A DNA stretch of 64,000 nt from Leptobrachium leishanense (Eukaryota; Chordata; Amphibia; Anura; Megophryidae): NCBI GenBank assembly GCA_009667805.1, contig CM019065.1, positions 18,674,952-18,738,951 on the forward strand, in the 5' to 3' direction. The position numbers were made by a program, and so were the translations under genes. The notes beneath the pieces were generated by a model. It ran no database searches. It saw only the letters and a program-made list of their open reading frames with translations, and was not told where the DNA came from. This document shows, one piece after another, positions 53,766 to 63,650 of this stretch. The number at the start of each line of letters is the position of its first letter. Positions within the stretch are counted from its first letter, which is position 1.

Positions 53766-54347
53766 TAACGTTTTAGGGCCATTTTCTCAGAGCCAAAATA
53801 CAATTCATTTGCAAAAAAGAATATAATTTGCAATGGTACAGCATATCCCCAGAATGTGTTAAAATGATCACAGTCTGCTGTGTCTGCTACTGCTGCCGAT
53901 TGTGTAAACACGAAGGGGGCGAAGAAACCAGACTCTACTGTAGCAAGAGGAAAGTGAATGATTCTAAAGGCATACTGAGCGTGTCCAAACTGGCCTCGAA
54001 AAGGGGCAGTTTTCAAAACTGTCCTAAGAGCTTGACTTGCCCAGTTACTCAACAGCTTCTCCAGACCATTCAGGGGACAGAGCAGCTACAATAGTTTTTT
54101 TTTTACACAGCTATATGTTGTTAAGGTGTACATCGTTCCATTTTAATGGCTAATTAAAAGTTAACCCTTCCCTCTAGTAAAATAAATGTCAATAGCTTTT
54201 GCCACTGCCAACTGATTCCCCCCATAATTATTATAATGTGCAAGAATTGCTGGTGGGGGATTGCCAGAACTCCCCTTATGAATGAACCTCCGCTTCCTTT
54301 AGATGCCACTGTGAATCCCAAAATGAACCTTCTTCCCTTGTACATTA
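53766..54347. other. Intergenic sequence, no gene
   Basis: A frame at 53828-54094 begins with a Cys-rich stretch (CVCYCCRLCKHEGGEE), but it matches no family I know and is short. No repeat is assigned. Confidence 0.35.
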
Positions 54348-54412
54348 TCAGGTTGATTCACGAAAGGGAATTTTGACCTAGAATGTTCACTTCTCCAGCC
54401 AGTTCTCCTGTG
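54348..54412. mobile_element. MITE family A fragment
   Basis: It has tatcaggttgattcacgaaa and gttcacttctccagccagtt, matching both ends of the family but lacking the middle. It lies where the L1-like ORF2 breaks off. Confidence 0.6.
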
Positions 54413-55378
54413 TATAAATGCGGGACAGAAGATGCGTAAAAGCTTTATAATAGGCGGAGGGGAATCCATCCGGGCCTGGCGCTTTACCATGTGGTAAGGA
54501 GGATATGACTTTCGTTATGTCCATGATGGTAAAGGGCGAGGACAGTTGTACCATCTGTGATTGAGACAGAGCAGGGAGGTGAAGGTGTGAGAGATAGGCA
54601 TCAATGTCAGCGGTGGTGGGGTGCGGCATGGTATCATTATCTGACAAATTATAGAGAGATGAGTAGTAGGATGCGAACTCTTCTGCTATTTCTGAGGGTT
54701 TGTGTACCGCTGTTTGGCCAGGGGAGACAAGCTTATCTATTCGGTGTCTGGGTAGGAGTGTGCAAAGTTTTTGTGCTAGTAGTCTACTAGGTTTATTGCC
54801 ATAAGCGTAAAAACGCGTCTTGAGGCGATGCAGGTGTGAAAAATGAGACTGTCTATCCAATATGTGCAGTTCGTCATGTGCTTCACTTAAGAGGCGAGTC
54901 GTGGCATCTGAGGGGGATATCTTATGTGATCGGTATAGAGAGTCAAGTTTCTGCAGGAGGAGGAGGCGAGCGGCCTCTTTGGATTTTTTATAGCGGGATG
55001 CCCATTTAATACAGTGTCCCCTCAGAACTGCCTTGTGAGCCTGCCATATGGTTGTGGCGGAAAGATCTTCACAGTTATTTAGTTCAAAATAGGATTCTAA
55101 TTGGGAAGCTAGATCACATTTAGCTATCTCATCTGACAACACAAAGTCATTAAGGCGCCAAGGTGACTGGCCAAACGTTTTATAGTCGTCTTTAAGGGTC
55201 AAGGTAACGGGGACATGATCTGAGCACGAAATTGTGCCTATTAAACAACTTTCTACTCCTGGGAGCGGTTGGCTCTGAGTTAATATGTAGTCAATTCGAG
55301 TATGTGTCTTATGTACTTTGGAGAAGAATGTGTAGTCCACTTCGTTAGGGTGGAATAGGCGCCATGTATCATATAGAC
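54413..55378 (-). pseudogene. L1-like ORF2, reverse transcriptase start
   Basis: It continues ORF2 after the hAT insertion. It begins YDTWRLFHPNEVDYTFFSKV and includes the end of the endonuclease (TRIDYILTQSQ, CSDHVPVTLTL with the catalytic Asp-His pair), a linker with LRGHCIKWASRYKKSKE, and the first reverse transcriptase motif LPHGKAPGPDGFPSAYYKAF. It breaks off a few residues later. The palm domain with its catalytic aspartates is missing. Confidence 0.88.
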
Positions 55379-57487
55379 CAGTGGCGTAACTAGAAACCTG
55401 AGGGCCCCGGTGCAAAAATCCATGAAGGGCCCCCCCAACCCCCCCAAAAAAATCTATATTTTTACTTTTTTTCCCTGCAATATAAAAAAGATAGTATTGC
55501 CCCAGCTGACATGGATATATACTGTATATTGCCCCCAGCTCACATGGACATATATATTGCCCCCAGCTCACATGTACATATATTGCCCCCAGGCCACACA
55601 TGGATATATTGCCCCAGCTCACACATGGATATTTTTGCCCCCAGCTCCTGTATATATTTGCCCCCAGCTCATGGATATATTTGCCCCCAGCTCATGGATA
55701 TAATGCCCCAGCTCATGGATATATTGCCCCAGCTCATGGATATATTTATCCCCAGCTCATGGATATATTTGCCCCCAGCTCATGGATATTCGGCCCCAGC
55801 TCATGGATATATTGCCCCAGTTTATGGATATACTGCCCCAGCTCATGGATATATTGCCCCAGCTCATGGATATACTGCCCCAGCTCATGGATATATTGCC
55901 CCAGCTCATGGATATACTGCCCCAGCTCATGGATATACTGCTCCCAGCTCATGGATATACTGCCCCAGCACATGGATACTGCCCAGCTCATGGATATATT
56001 GCCCCAGCTCATGGATATACTGCCCCAGCTCATGGATATATTGCCCCAGCTCATGGATATACTGCCCCAGCTCATGGATATATTGCCCCAGCTCATGGAT
56101 ATACTGCCCCAGCTCATGGATATATTGCCCCAGCTCATGGATATACTGCCCCAGCTCATGGTTATACTGCCCCCAGCTCACGGATATACTGCCCCAGCAC
56201 ATGGATACTGCCCCAGCTCATGGATATTTTTGCCCCCAGCTCATGATATACTGCCCCAGCTCATGGATATACTGCCCCCAGCTCATGGATATACTGCCCC
56301 AGCTCATGGATATATTGCCCCAGCTCATAGATATACTGCCCCAGCTCATGGATATATTGCCCCAGCTCATGGATATACTGCCCCAGCTCATGGATATATT
56401 GCCCAAGCTCATGGATATATTGCCCCAGCTCATGGATATATTGCCCCAGCTCATGGATATACTGCTCCCAGCTCATGGATATACTGCCCCAGCACATGGA
56501 TACTGCCCAGCTCATGGATATATTGCCCCAGCTCATGGATATACTGCCCCAGCTCATGGATATATTGCCCCAGCTCATGATATACTGCCCCAGCTCATGG
56601 ATATATGCCCCAGCTCATGGATATACTGCCCCAGCTCATGGATATATTGCCCCAGCTCATGGATATACTGCCCCAGCTCATGGTTATACTGCCCCCAGCT
56701 CACGGATATACTGCCCCAGCACATGGATACTGCCCCAGCTCATGGATATATTGCCCCAGCTCATGGATATACTGCCCCCAGCTCATGGATATACTGCCCC
56801 AGCTCATGGATATATTGCCCCAGCTCATAGATATACTGCCCCAGCTCATGGATATATTGCCCCAGCTCATGGATATACTGCCCCAGCTCATGGATATATT
56901 GCCCAAGCTCATGGATATATTGCCCCAGCTCATGGGTATATTGCCCCAGCTCATGGATATATTGCCCCAGCTCATGGATATACTGCCCCAGCTCATGGAT
57001 ATACTGCCCCAGCTCATGGATACTGCCCCAGCTCATGGATATATTGCCCCGGCTCATGGAATTACTGCCCCAGCTCATGGATATACTGCCCCAGCTCATG
57101 GATATATTGCCCCAGCAAATGGATATATTTGCGCCCAGCTCTTATGGGTATATAGGGCCCCCCAGCTCACCTCAGGCTCAGGCTCCTCTCTCCGTGGTGA
57201 GCGGCCGCTGAAAGCATGCAGCCTGGCCGCTCACCGGAAACCACCTGACCAGCGCAGCCGAGTTCTCGCGAGATCTCGTGCGCTGGTCAGCTAGTTCCCA
57301 TCCCACGTGAGCGGCCAAGCTGCAAGCCAGCGGACCGCTCGCAGGGAGGGGAACAGCCGGCGGCGCTGCTCCCAGATTTCGGCGCTTTTTGCCGGAATCT
57401 GGCGGCGGCGCTGGCCCCCCTCCAGTGGCGGAATGCCAGGGCCCGGTCGCAACTGCGACCGCTGCGACCCTGGTACTTCCGCCACTG
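55379..57487. mobile_element. hAT-type non-autonomous element with 21-bp minisatellite core
   Basis: It starts CAGTGGCGTAACTAGAAACC and ends GTACTTCCGCCACTG, so both ends carry CAGTGGCG in inverted form. An 8-bp direct repeat, ATATAGAC, flanks it at 55371-55378 and 57488-57495, the size made by hAT transposases. The core is a minisatellite and the right 330 bp is GC-rich; a second CAGTGGCGGA word near 57423 forms an inner hairpin with the end. No transposase is encoded. It interrupts ORF2 of the L1-like LINE without loss of LINE sequence. Confidence 0.9.
55495..57150. repeat. 21-bp minisatellite, about 76 copies
   Basis: The unit is gccccagctcatggatatat plus one t or c. The left part has looser units (acatggatatata, gcccccagctcac). 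Because 21 is a multiple of three, long open frames run through it on both strands. Larger blocks repeat, for example the cacggatatactgccccagc segment near 56179 and 56701. Confidence 0.95.
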
Positions 57488-57495
57488 ATATAGAC

Positions 57496-58024
57496 TGTAG
57501 TCGCCCATCAAGGTTTGAAATTTGTCTACCTGTTTTTTGCGTTTCCCAACGAGAGGACGGGAGCCAAACCCTGAGGTATCTTTCAGAGGGTCTAAACTAA
57601 AGTTAAAATCCCCACAAATGAGTAAAGTGCCAGTTATTACAGAAGATAATTTGGTGAAAACGGAGGCCACATAGTCTACCTGATTTTCATTGGGAGCGTA
57701 TAGGTTAAGAATAGTGTAAATCTTGTGGTTCATAGAGCATACTAAGATCAGGTATCTGCCAATCAGATCTGAGAGTTTACGATGCAATTCAAATACAACG
57801 CTGTTCCTAATCAGAATGGATACTCCTTTGGATTTAGATGGGACCGTGGAATGGAATTGGGTCGTGAAGTTCGGCCATTTTAGTGGGGGGTGGGACAGTC
57901 TCCTAAAATGGGTTTCTTGAAGGCAAACGACGTCCGTTTTAGCAGAGTCTAGTTCTTTATAAAGCGTCCGTCGTTTGTATGGAATGTTTAGGCCCTGGAC
58001 ATTATATGATGTAATTTTTACCAT
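57496..58024 (-). pseudogene. L1-like ORF2, apurinic endonuclease part
   Basis: ORF2 opens with MVKITSYNVQGLNIPYKRRT; the SYNVQGL segment is the Asn-bearing first motif of LINE endonucleases. DVVCLQETHF carries the catalytic Glu, and LLICGDFNFSLDP carries the Asp/Asn pair. The enzyme would nick target DNA to prime reverse transcription. The frame runs into the hAT element after MGDYSLY; the minus-strand frame that appears to continue to 57287 is hAT sequence. Confidence 0.9.
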
Positions 58025-58606
58025 GGGATTAAGTTAAAGAGAGGCATAACATAGCTGTAATGGTTAAAATACTGCATCAAATATTTACCCAATCCCACAG
58101 AGGACTGTGACCACCAAAAGAAAAAAGCATAAAAATGCCACAAAATTCTAGAAAAGCAGTGTCCCTCGGATCCCGAGTCGAGAGGGTCTTGAGATTGAGG
58201 CGAATGTTCAATGATGTGCGACATCGTGATATGTGGTTCCTGAAGAATGAGGAAAAAAGGAGAAAAAAATAGAAAGAAAAAAACACAAAAAAACTTACCG
58301 TATATACATAAAAAGGGTTCGTGGATCTCCTACGTGGCAACATACCCGCTGTTGAGCCACTGCTCTCATCATGAGAGGGAGGAAAAGAGGGGAACGTGGG
58401 AGAGAATTTCTCTCAACTGGACGGAGCTGCCAGACCATAATGACATACAATGTCGCTTAAATCTTGTTCGTTGCAGGAAGTTGGCGAGCGATCCATCCCA
58501 GGAGAAGAAGTCGGGTCGGCAACATGGCCGTGGAGGTCTTCAGGTTGAGCCCTCGCGGAGCCATTTAAATTCACCAAACAGGACAAGACAAAAGAGGAGA
58601 AGGCGT

Positions 58607-59488
58607 TCATCCCGGTTTCCCCTTGCGCACTTTCTTCCAATCTTTAGACAGCTTTGGAGGTGCAGTTGAGGATCGCCGGGTAGGAGAGGCTGGGGACAGA
58701 TCTTTTTCCGACAGGAATTTTAGGCCTTGCTCTAGCGTCGTGACCACGTGTTGTGATCCTTCGTGGGTAATCAGCAAGCTCTGTGGGAAGCCCCAACGAT
58801 ACAAAATTTCGTGTTGGCGGAGTGTGGTAGTCACCCCATGTAGGGAGCGCCGAAAGTCCAGAGTGCGTTTTGCTAGATCTGGGAATACCTGTAGATGGTC
58901 GTATTCAGTAGACATGGCCTGGGATTTTCGAAGCGCCTGGAAGATGAGTTCCCTGGGTCTGAAGTAATGTAGGCGTAAAATGACGTCGCGCGTGGAGTCC
59001 GCTGGTAAGGCGGGTGGTCTTGGAAGGCGATGTACGCGGTCCATTAGCAAAGACTCCAGGGTCAAGTCAGGCACCAAGTGAGAAAAGAAGTCAGTGACAT
59101 AAGAAGCAAGCTGTTGGGGTTTAACGCTTTCAGGGATGCCGCGGATTTTCACGTTGTGTCTGAGAGACCGGTTTTCAAGATCAGTAAGTTTGGCCAAGCA
59201 TCCTTCCAGCGAATCTTCAAGATCCTGTACCTTGTCGGCTAAGTTATTCTGTGCATCTGCATATTCCCCCATTTTATCTTCTATATGGGAAGTGCGGTCA
59301 GCCAGATTCTGGATATCAGCTCTGATTTCCCTCGCCACTTCTTTGAGTTGTGATTTCAAGTCAGCAGACATGGTGTTTATCATACCTTCTAGCGTTTGAG
59401 TCAAAGTCTTCATCTCAGATCCCAGTGCTTGGTTGTTTGTCTGTCTGTGGAGCCGCGTGTGATTCCGGGCTCGAGTGGCCGGCGCCAT
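58607..59488 (-). CDS. L1-like ORF1 protein
   Basis: An intact frame of 293 codons. The start ATG lies in ccaagatggcgccgg, close to a YY1-type site. The N-terminal half is a coiled coil (from about residue 30 to 105, heptads such as LADRTSHIEDKM and LADKVQDLEDSLEGCLAKL) expected to form trimers. An RNA-recognition-type domain follows with ENRSLRHNVKIRGIPES, then a C-terminal domain with TRDVILRLHYFRPRELIFQA and YDHLQVFPDLAKRTLDFRR. ORF1p binds LINE RNA as a chaperone in the ribonucleoprotein. It is probably not functional without ORF2 here. Confidence 0.9.
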   Translation of the reverse strand: MAPATRARNHTRLHRQTNNQALGSEMKTLTQTLEGMINTMSADLKSQLKEVAREIRADIQNLADRTSHIEDKMGEYADAQNNLADKVQDLEDSLEGCLAKLTDLENRSLRHNVKIRGIPESVKPQQLASYVTDFFSHLVPDLTLESLLMDRVHRLPRPPALPADSTRDVILRLHYFRPRELIFQALRKSQAMSTEYDHLQVFPDLAKRTLDFRRSLHGVTTTLRQHEILYRWGFPQSLLITHEGSQHVVTTLEQGLKFLSEKDLSPASPTRRSSTAPPKLSKDWKKVRKGKPG

Positions 59489-59725
59489 CTTGGCTTCCGG
59501 CCGCCGATTTTTTTCAGGCCGGTGCGTGGAGTAAAAAACTCGGATTTGGCCGCTGATGCTTTGACCTTCCCCTGGGACATCTCACCCACCCTGGCAAGTT
59601 GTTTTAAGCCAGATTCGGGCGCATTAAAGGTGCTTTATGGCGCGTAGTGTGAGGTCTGGGTGCGGAGCTCCTCAGTTAAGCCGCCATCTCGATCGGCGGT
59701 TAGCCACGCCCCCCTGGCTCCATAT
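59489..59725 (-). promoter_or_regulatory. L1-like 5' UTR / internal promoter region
   Basis: GC-rich sequence directly upstream of ORF1, starting near gagccaggggggcgtggc on the minus strand and including cgccgatcgagatggcggc and aagccaagatggcg, two YY1-like aagatggc/gagatggc words. An internal promoter is expected here by analogy with L1 elements; the exact start is not known. Confidence 0.5.
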
Positions 59726-59913
59726 TTCAAACATATAAGGGGTTATTCAGGGAACGCCGAATTGGCCACTGAATTCTACCGAACAGGGAATTTCCCCGTA
59801 CAGTGCAATTTCGGGGCCATTCGGCTATTCAAAAAGCCGACAGTTCGCCAGATAGTGACGAATTGCCAGCGGAATACTGTGATCTTCAGCAACAGTGACA
59901 TCCCCATTAGAGA

Positions 59914-60201
59914 GGCGGCACACGAGCATACTGTACTTTTTGACGGGAGATATTGTAAGTACTGCGTCCGTAACGTCTGACGTCTCCACACCCTAGTAAC
60001 ATACATGGCGGTGTTGTTTCTGCGTCCGTTTAGCTTTTTCACGTCTATGTTGTTTTCGCGTCCGTAGCTATATGCGTTGCCCGTCCGTAAAAAAGTGCGC
60101 AGGTGCTTCGTGTGGTGCGTTTCAGTGACTCCTTTTTAAAGCTACGACGGACTTCAAACTGTACGGTCAGACGGACGCAAAATGTTTGCTAGTGTGCCGC
60201 C
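59914..60201. mobile_element. Harbinger-like non-autonomous element nested in MITE B
   Basis: Ends ggcggcacacgagca and tgctagtgtgccgcc are inverted. On the flanks, TTA follows ccccca-type sequence on the left and precedes agaagcaacgg on the right, so a 3-bp TTA duplication, as in PIF/Harbinger, is plausible but not certain. The interior has gcgtccgtaacgtctgacgt, related in style to the elements at 14.2 and 25.7 kb. It codes for nothing recognisable. Confidence 0.65.
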
Positions 60202-60868
60202 AGCCTTAAGAAGCAACGGTTAGTCGCTGAACTGCACCCAAAAGTTGTTGAAATGCCCAGATTTTAGGTGGTTTAATTCTACAGCTTTAAGCAGGCGAAT
60301 CCCATAGGCTTCAATGTAAAAAATGTTCCCCGTTTTTACTAAGTATTTATTCAACCGTTTATTCTTTTCATTTGTAGCAAAAAGACTCTTTATTTATTTA
60401 GTTTTTAGAATTTTTTTAGAATTTTTTTCGGATTTTTGGGCAAATTTTTCAATTCTGATTTTTTGTTTTTAACCCTTTCGCTGCTGAGGCTTTTCCCGCC
60501 CCTGTGCTGAGGTCATTTTTACCAGTTTTGCTCATCATGTTTAACCGTGTTTTGAAGGCTTATTTTAGTATATTACCCAGACATATTATATATCGTTCTT
60601 TCCGTCAGACTCGGCAGATTCATAATATGTCATTATTATATGTATACGTTATGTCATGTCTGTATATTATAACAAAAAATGCAATAAAATATGTATTTTC
60701 AATAATTTACAATGTGTAAAGTGTTTTTTTCCATTTTTAACATGCGAGCAATTGCGGTTATATTTTGTATGGGGTGCGCTTGTTAAAAAAATTAGAGATG
60801 GGGTCTCGTTACATTTTTTTTTGGGGAAAATTACGCGATTTTTAGCAAACGCACCGCATACAAAAATC

Positions 60869-60928
60869 GTTAGTGCAGCATCATTGTTCACATTATAATT
60901 GAAATGGGAACAATATTGCTGCATTAAC
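60869..60928. repeat. Single imperfect hairpin with 21-bp arms
   Basis: GTTAGTGCAGCATCATTGTTC-type left arm (60869-60889) pairs with the right arm at 60908-60928 at 18 of 21 positions around an 18-base loop. Its size is like a small precursor hairpin, but it lies in a transposon. Confidence 0.7.
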
Positions 60929-61040
60929 GAACCAAAAAAAAGAAAAAAAAATGTTTATTTTTTTTTTTTATAATTTTTTTTTAAATATATATTTTTTAAT
61001 TTTAATTTGAATTTTTTTTTAAAAACTTTTTTCACTTTCA

Positions 61041-61697
61041 TGTTTGGTATCGTTGGAACGGCCATGCTCTGGCCGATGCAACCATACCAAACATTAACCC
61101 CTAACTGCCACGGATCGGGAGATAGGGAGTTCATTGGAACTCCCTATCTCCACCGTTGGTGGCAGTTAGGGGTTAACTCTAGGACTGGCGTCATCGTGCT
61201 ACGCACGATGACGCCAGTCCTCAGGGGGAGTTCCCGGAGGCTTGGCGACATCCAAGATGTCGGCCAGCTCCGGGAAAAGATCGCGAACCGGCGCTTTTCA
61301 GCGCCGATTCGCGATCCAGCTCCCCAGGGGTTAATGCCAGGCACCATTTGGAAGGGCAGGCTGTGCCCTTCCAAATGGTGCCTGGGTTAACCCCCGCAAC
61401 GCCGCCGATCAGGAGGGAGAGAGGTCCGAAGGACCTCCCCCCTCCCTTTCAGGCGCCTCCTCCGCACATGCGGGGGGGGGCGCCTGAATTAGGTGTCATC
61501 GCTCTGCCGCGATGACACCTAATTCCGGCGGCTGCGGTTCCGGATGCCGGGCTGACATCGAGGATGTCAGCCCGCACCGGGGGGCCAGCGATCGGCCGGA
61601 GCCCGGCCGAACGCTGACCCCAATGGGAGGACGCGCTGAGCGCGTCCTCCGCACAGCAGCGGTAATGCGGAGGACGCGCTGAGCGCGTCCTCCGCAT
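61041..61697. repeat. Chain of about 13 consecutive hairpins
   Basis: Perfect arms include TTAACCCCTAACTGCCAC (61094/61159), AGGACTGGCGTCATCGTGC (61181/61203), the 22-bp arms at 61337-61358/61364-61385, AATTAGGTGTCATCGC (61487/61509), GGGCTGACATC (61549/61563) and ATGCGGAGGACGCGCT (61665/61682). Others are 61041-61093, 61233-61274, 61279-61316, 61412-61446, 61450-61487, 61587-61615 and 61626-61650. Spacers between hairpins are only 0-25 bp. Confidence 0.9.
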
Positions 61698-62095
61698 TGA
61701 AGTGGTTAAATGGTGTTTTTTTAAAAAATGTATTCTGTAACAGACCTTTTTATTGTTATTCATAGGACCTTATATGTTATTTCCAGGAATTTTCATCCAT
61801 CATTTTTTATTTTTTTTTAAAAACGCCATTTTTTTTCCCCGTTCGTCGGCCGGTCGGAGTCGTTCGGCAGTCTGTTTGACGGATCGTCATCTTTTTTCGG
61901 GGGTTTCTGGCTGCGTTCGGCTGTTTTTCGGCGGATTATCCGATCGATTCGGCAGCATTCGGTGGGTCCACTTCGGGGACCCTAACGTGAAGGCTGATTT
62001 CACAGTAGGGTCGGCGAATTGAAGTCGACAAAGTGCGCCGAATGAGAGAGCACTGAAATCTCCGTGACATTTCGGTGCTCTCTGAGTAACCCCTT

Positions 62096-62395
62096 CAGAG
62101 AAATCGACGACCTTACAAAAACAATCTGTCGCCACCTAGTGGTAAAATATATAGGAAAAAAAACAGCAATTGAAACAATTATTATTATTATTGTTCTTTA
62201 TTTATAAAGCGCCGGCATATTCCGCAGCGCTGAATAAAATAAGACAGGGCTATAATGAAACAGACTTCCAGTACAGCAGCTTGTATCTACAATGGGGGCA
62301 AATCCCCAAATCTCCAAAGAAAAGTCCAATCCATTAAAGTAGCGGAAATCAGCGCCTCATAAAGGGTTACCTCGAGGTAAATGGAAATACATGTT
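62096..62395. repeat. Interspersed-repeat remnant
   Basis: The words ttatttataaagcgccggca and tattccgcagcgctg belong to a repeat motif common in amphibian and fish genomes. An (ATT)n run precedes it. The element class is not resolved. Confidence 0.5.
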
Positions 62396-63239
62396 AGGGG
62401 TTATTCAGAGAGCATTGAATATCACCGACATTTCTGTGCACTGTTGTTCCTCGACTTCGGATAATAAAATTCCCTGACCCTGCAGTGAATTCAGCATTCA
62501 AAGTAGGGTCCCCGCAAGGAACTAGCTGCCGAACCGAACAGAAAAACCACTGCATCGAACGTAAAAACTGCTGCAAAACCGCCGAAAAAACCCTGAACGC
62601 ATTTGAAAAAAGCCGACGATCCGCCGAACACAGCGCTGACCAGCCGCCAGAAAAATCCGACAAGCTGACGAACGGGGTAAAAAAAAAACAAAAAACATTG
62701 AAAGTGTCAACATTTAAACGCTGTTTGCAAAAAAACTACCGGCCGAAAATGTCTGGAATTTACATATATGGCCCTATGAATAATAATAAACGGGACTGTT
62801 ACAGAAAAAACGAAAAAACGCTTTTAAGAAAAAATCTGAACCAATCTTTTTTGCTGAAAATATGCCTAAAAAAAAATTCCAAAAATAATTAAATAAAGAG
62901 ACTTTTTGCTGCAGATGAAGAATAAACGGTTGAATAAATATTTAATAGAAACGGGAATATTTTTAACATTGAAACCTATGGGGTTCGCCTGAATTAACCT
63001 GACGAATGAAAACACCGAACAGCAGGGCATTTCACTGACATTTCTCTGCTGTTCAGTGTCTGTGAATAGATTAACCATTGCTTCTCTATGGGGGATTTCA
63101 CTGCCGTCGAACAGGCACAGTACTTGCTGGCAACTGCCTGCTCTGTGAATAGCCGAATGGCCATGGAATGGCACCGTACGGGGAAATTCACTGTTCGGCG
63201 CAATGTTGTGACTAGATCGTATCTCTCTGAATAACCCTG
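62396..63239. mobile_element. MITE family B, full copy
   Basis: It starts ggggttattcagagagcatt and ends atctctctgaataaccctg. Interior words match the other copies in order: ctgaccctgcagtgaattca, ctgccgaaccgaacag, gtctggaatttacatatatg, aataaagagactttttgct, cctatggggttcgcctgaa and gcttctctatgggggatt. No transposase is encoded. Confidence 0.85.
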
Positions 63240-63570
63240 CTAAAATGTAAGCCGCCGGGAGGAGACTCAGTGGTCCCCAATCAACATTTCACCCCCCTAG
63301 TCTGAGCTCATTTGACCATTTTTGCTCATCCCATAATTCATTGCAGGAACCAGACAAATTATATGTTGGTTTTTTCCAAAGTGGAGTCAAAATATATGAA
63401 ACTAGCAAAAATGTAGCAAGTGCTGAAAACACAGAGCAGGTGCTGTTACCAGTCCGGCCACTAGGTGTCTCCACACACCACACAATATACTGAATGTGTA
63501 TCAATAAAGATGTAGACAAAGAAAAAGTGGTTCAAAATATTGTGTATATCACGTCAGGTCAGAATACTAT
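63240..63570. other. Intergenic sequence, no gene
   Basis: Nothing recognisable. Confidence 0.4.
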
Positions 63571-63650
63571 CAGGGTTATTCAAAGAAAGGTGAAAATCAG
63601 GAGAATTGGCAGGAGGAGAGAACAATCTAGACCAAACAGTCGAAAGATAA
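63571..63650. mobile_element. MITE family A fragment
   Basis: It starts cagggttattcaaagaaagg and follows the family through ggagaattggcaggagg and gagaacaatctagaccaaa; the right half is missing. Confidence 0.7.

Larger units (their letters stand above)
54413..59725 (-). mobile_element. L1-like (Tx1/L1-type) LINE, 3'-truncated, split by a hAT element
   Basis: On the minus strand, a 5' UTR, ORF1, a spacer of about 580 bp and ORF2 (endonuclease then reverse transcriptase) lie in LINE order. The reverse transcriptase stops early at 54413, so most of the palm, thumb and the 3' UTR are missing. A 2.1-kb hAT-like insertion (55379-57487) splits ORF2. Codon continuity on both sides is good, which suggests the copy was young when split. 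Confidence 0.9.
60469..61709. mobile_element. TTAA-flanked (piggyBac-like) element packed with hairpins
   Basis: It starts TTAACCCTTTCGCTGC, and its right end read in reverse is TTAACCACTTCAATGC, a 16-bp end with 12 matches, with TTAA at both borders. The left half is AT-rich with two long imperfect hairpins, and the right half (61041-61697) is a chain of about 13 mostly perfect hairpins. There is no transposase. It is inserted in the T/A-rich middle of a MITE-B copy. Confidence 0.75.
59738..62095. mobile_element. MITE family B, full copy with two nested elements
   Basis: It starts aggggttattcagggaacgc and ends tgctctctgagtaacccctt. Family words run in order: cggctattcaaaaagccga, ccccattagag, then after a gap gaagcaacggttagtc, gcttcaatgtaaaaaatgtt, and after a second gap tctgtaacagacctttttat, ttattcataggacc. 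The two gaps are a Harbinger-like element (59914-60201) and a TTAA element (60469-61709). No transposase is seen. Confidence 0.82.

Noticed and set aside
53828..54094. Small Cys-rich secreted protein
   Set aside because: The Cys run is confined to ten residues, the rest lacks any pattern, and no signal peptide is seen.
55511..57294. Several long Pro/Ala/His-rich or Met/Ser/Trp/Gly-rich open frames (up to 439 codons)
   Set aside because: The 21-bp unit is a multiple of three and lacks stops, so open frames on both strands are expected. They lie inside a hAT element.
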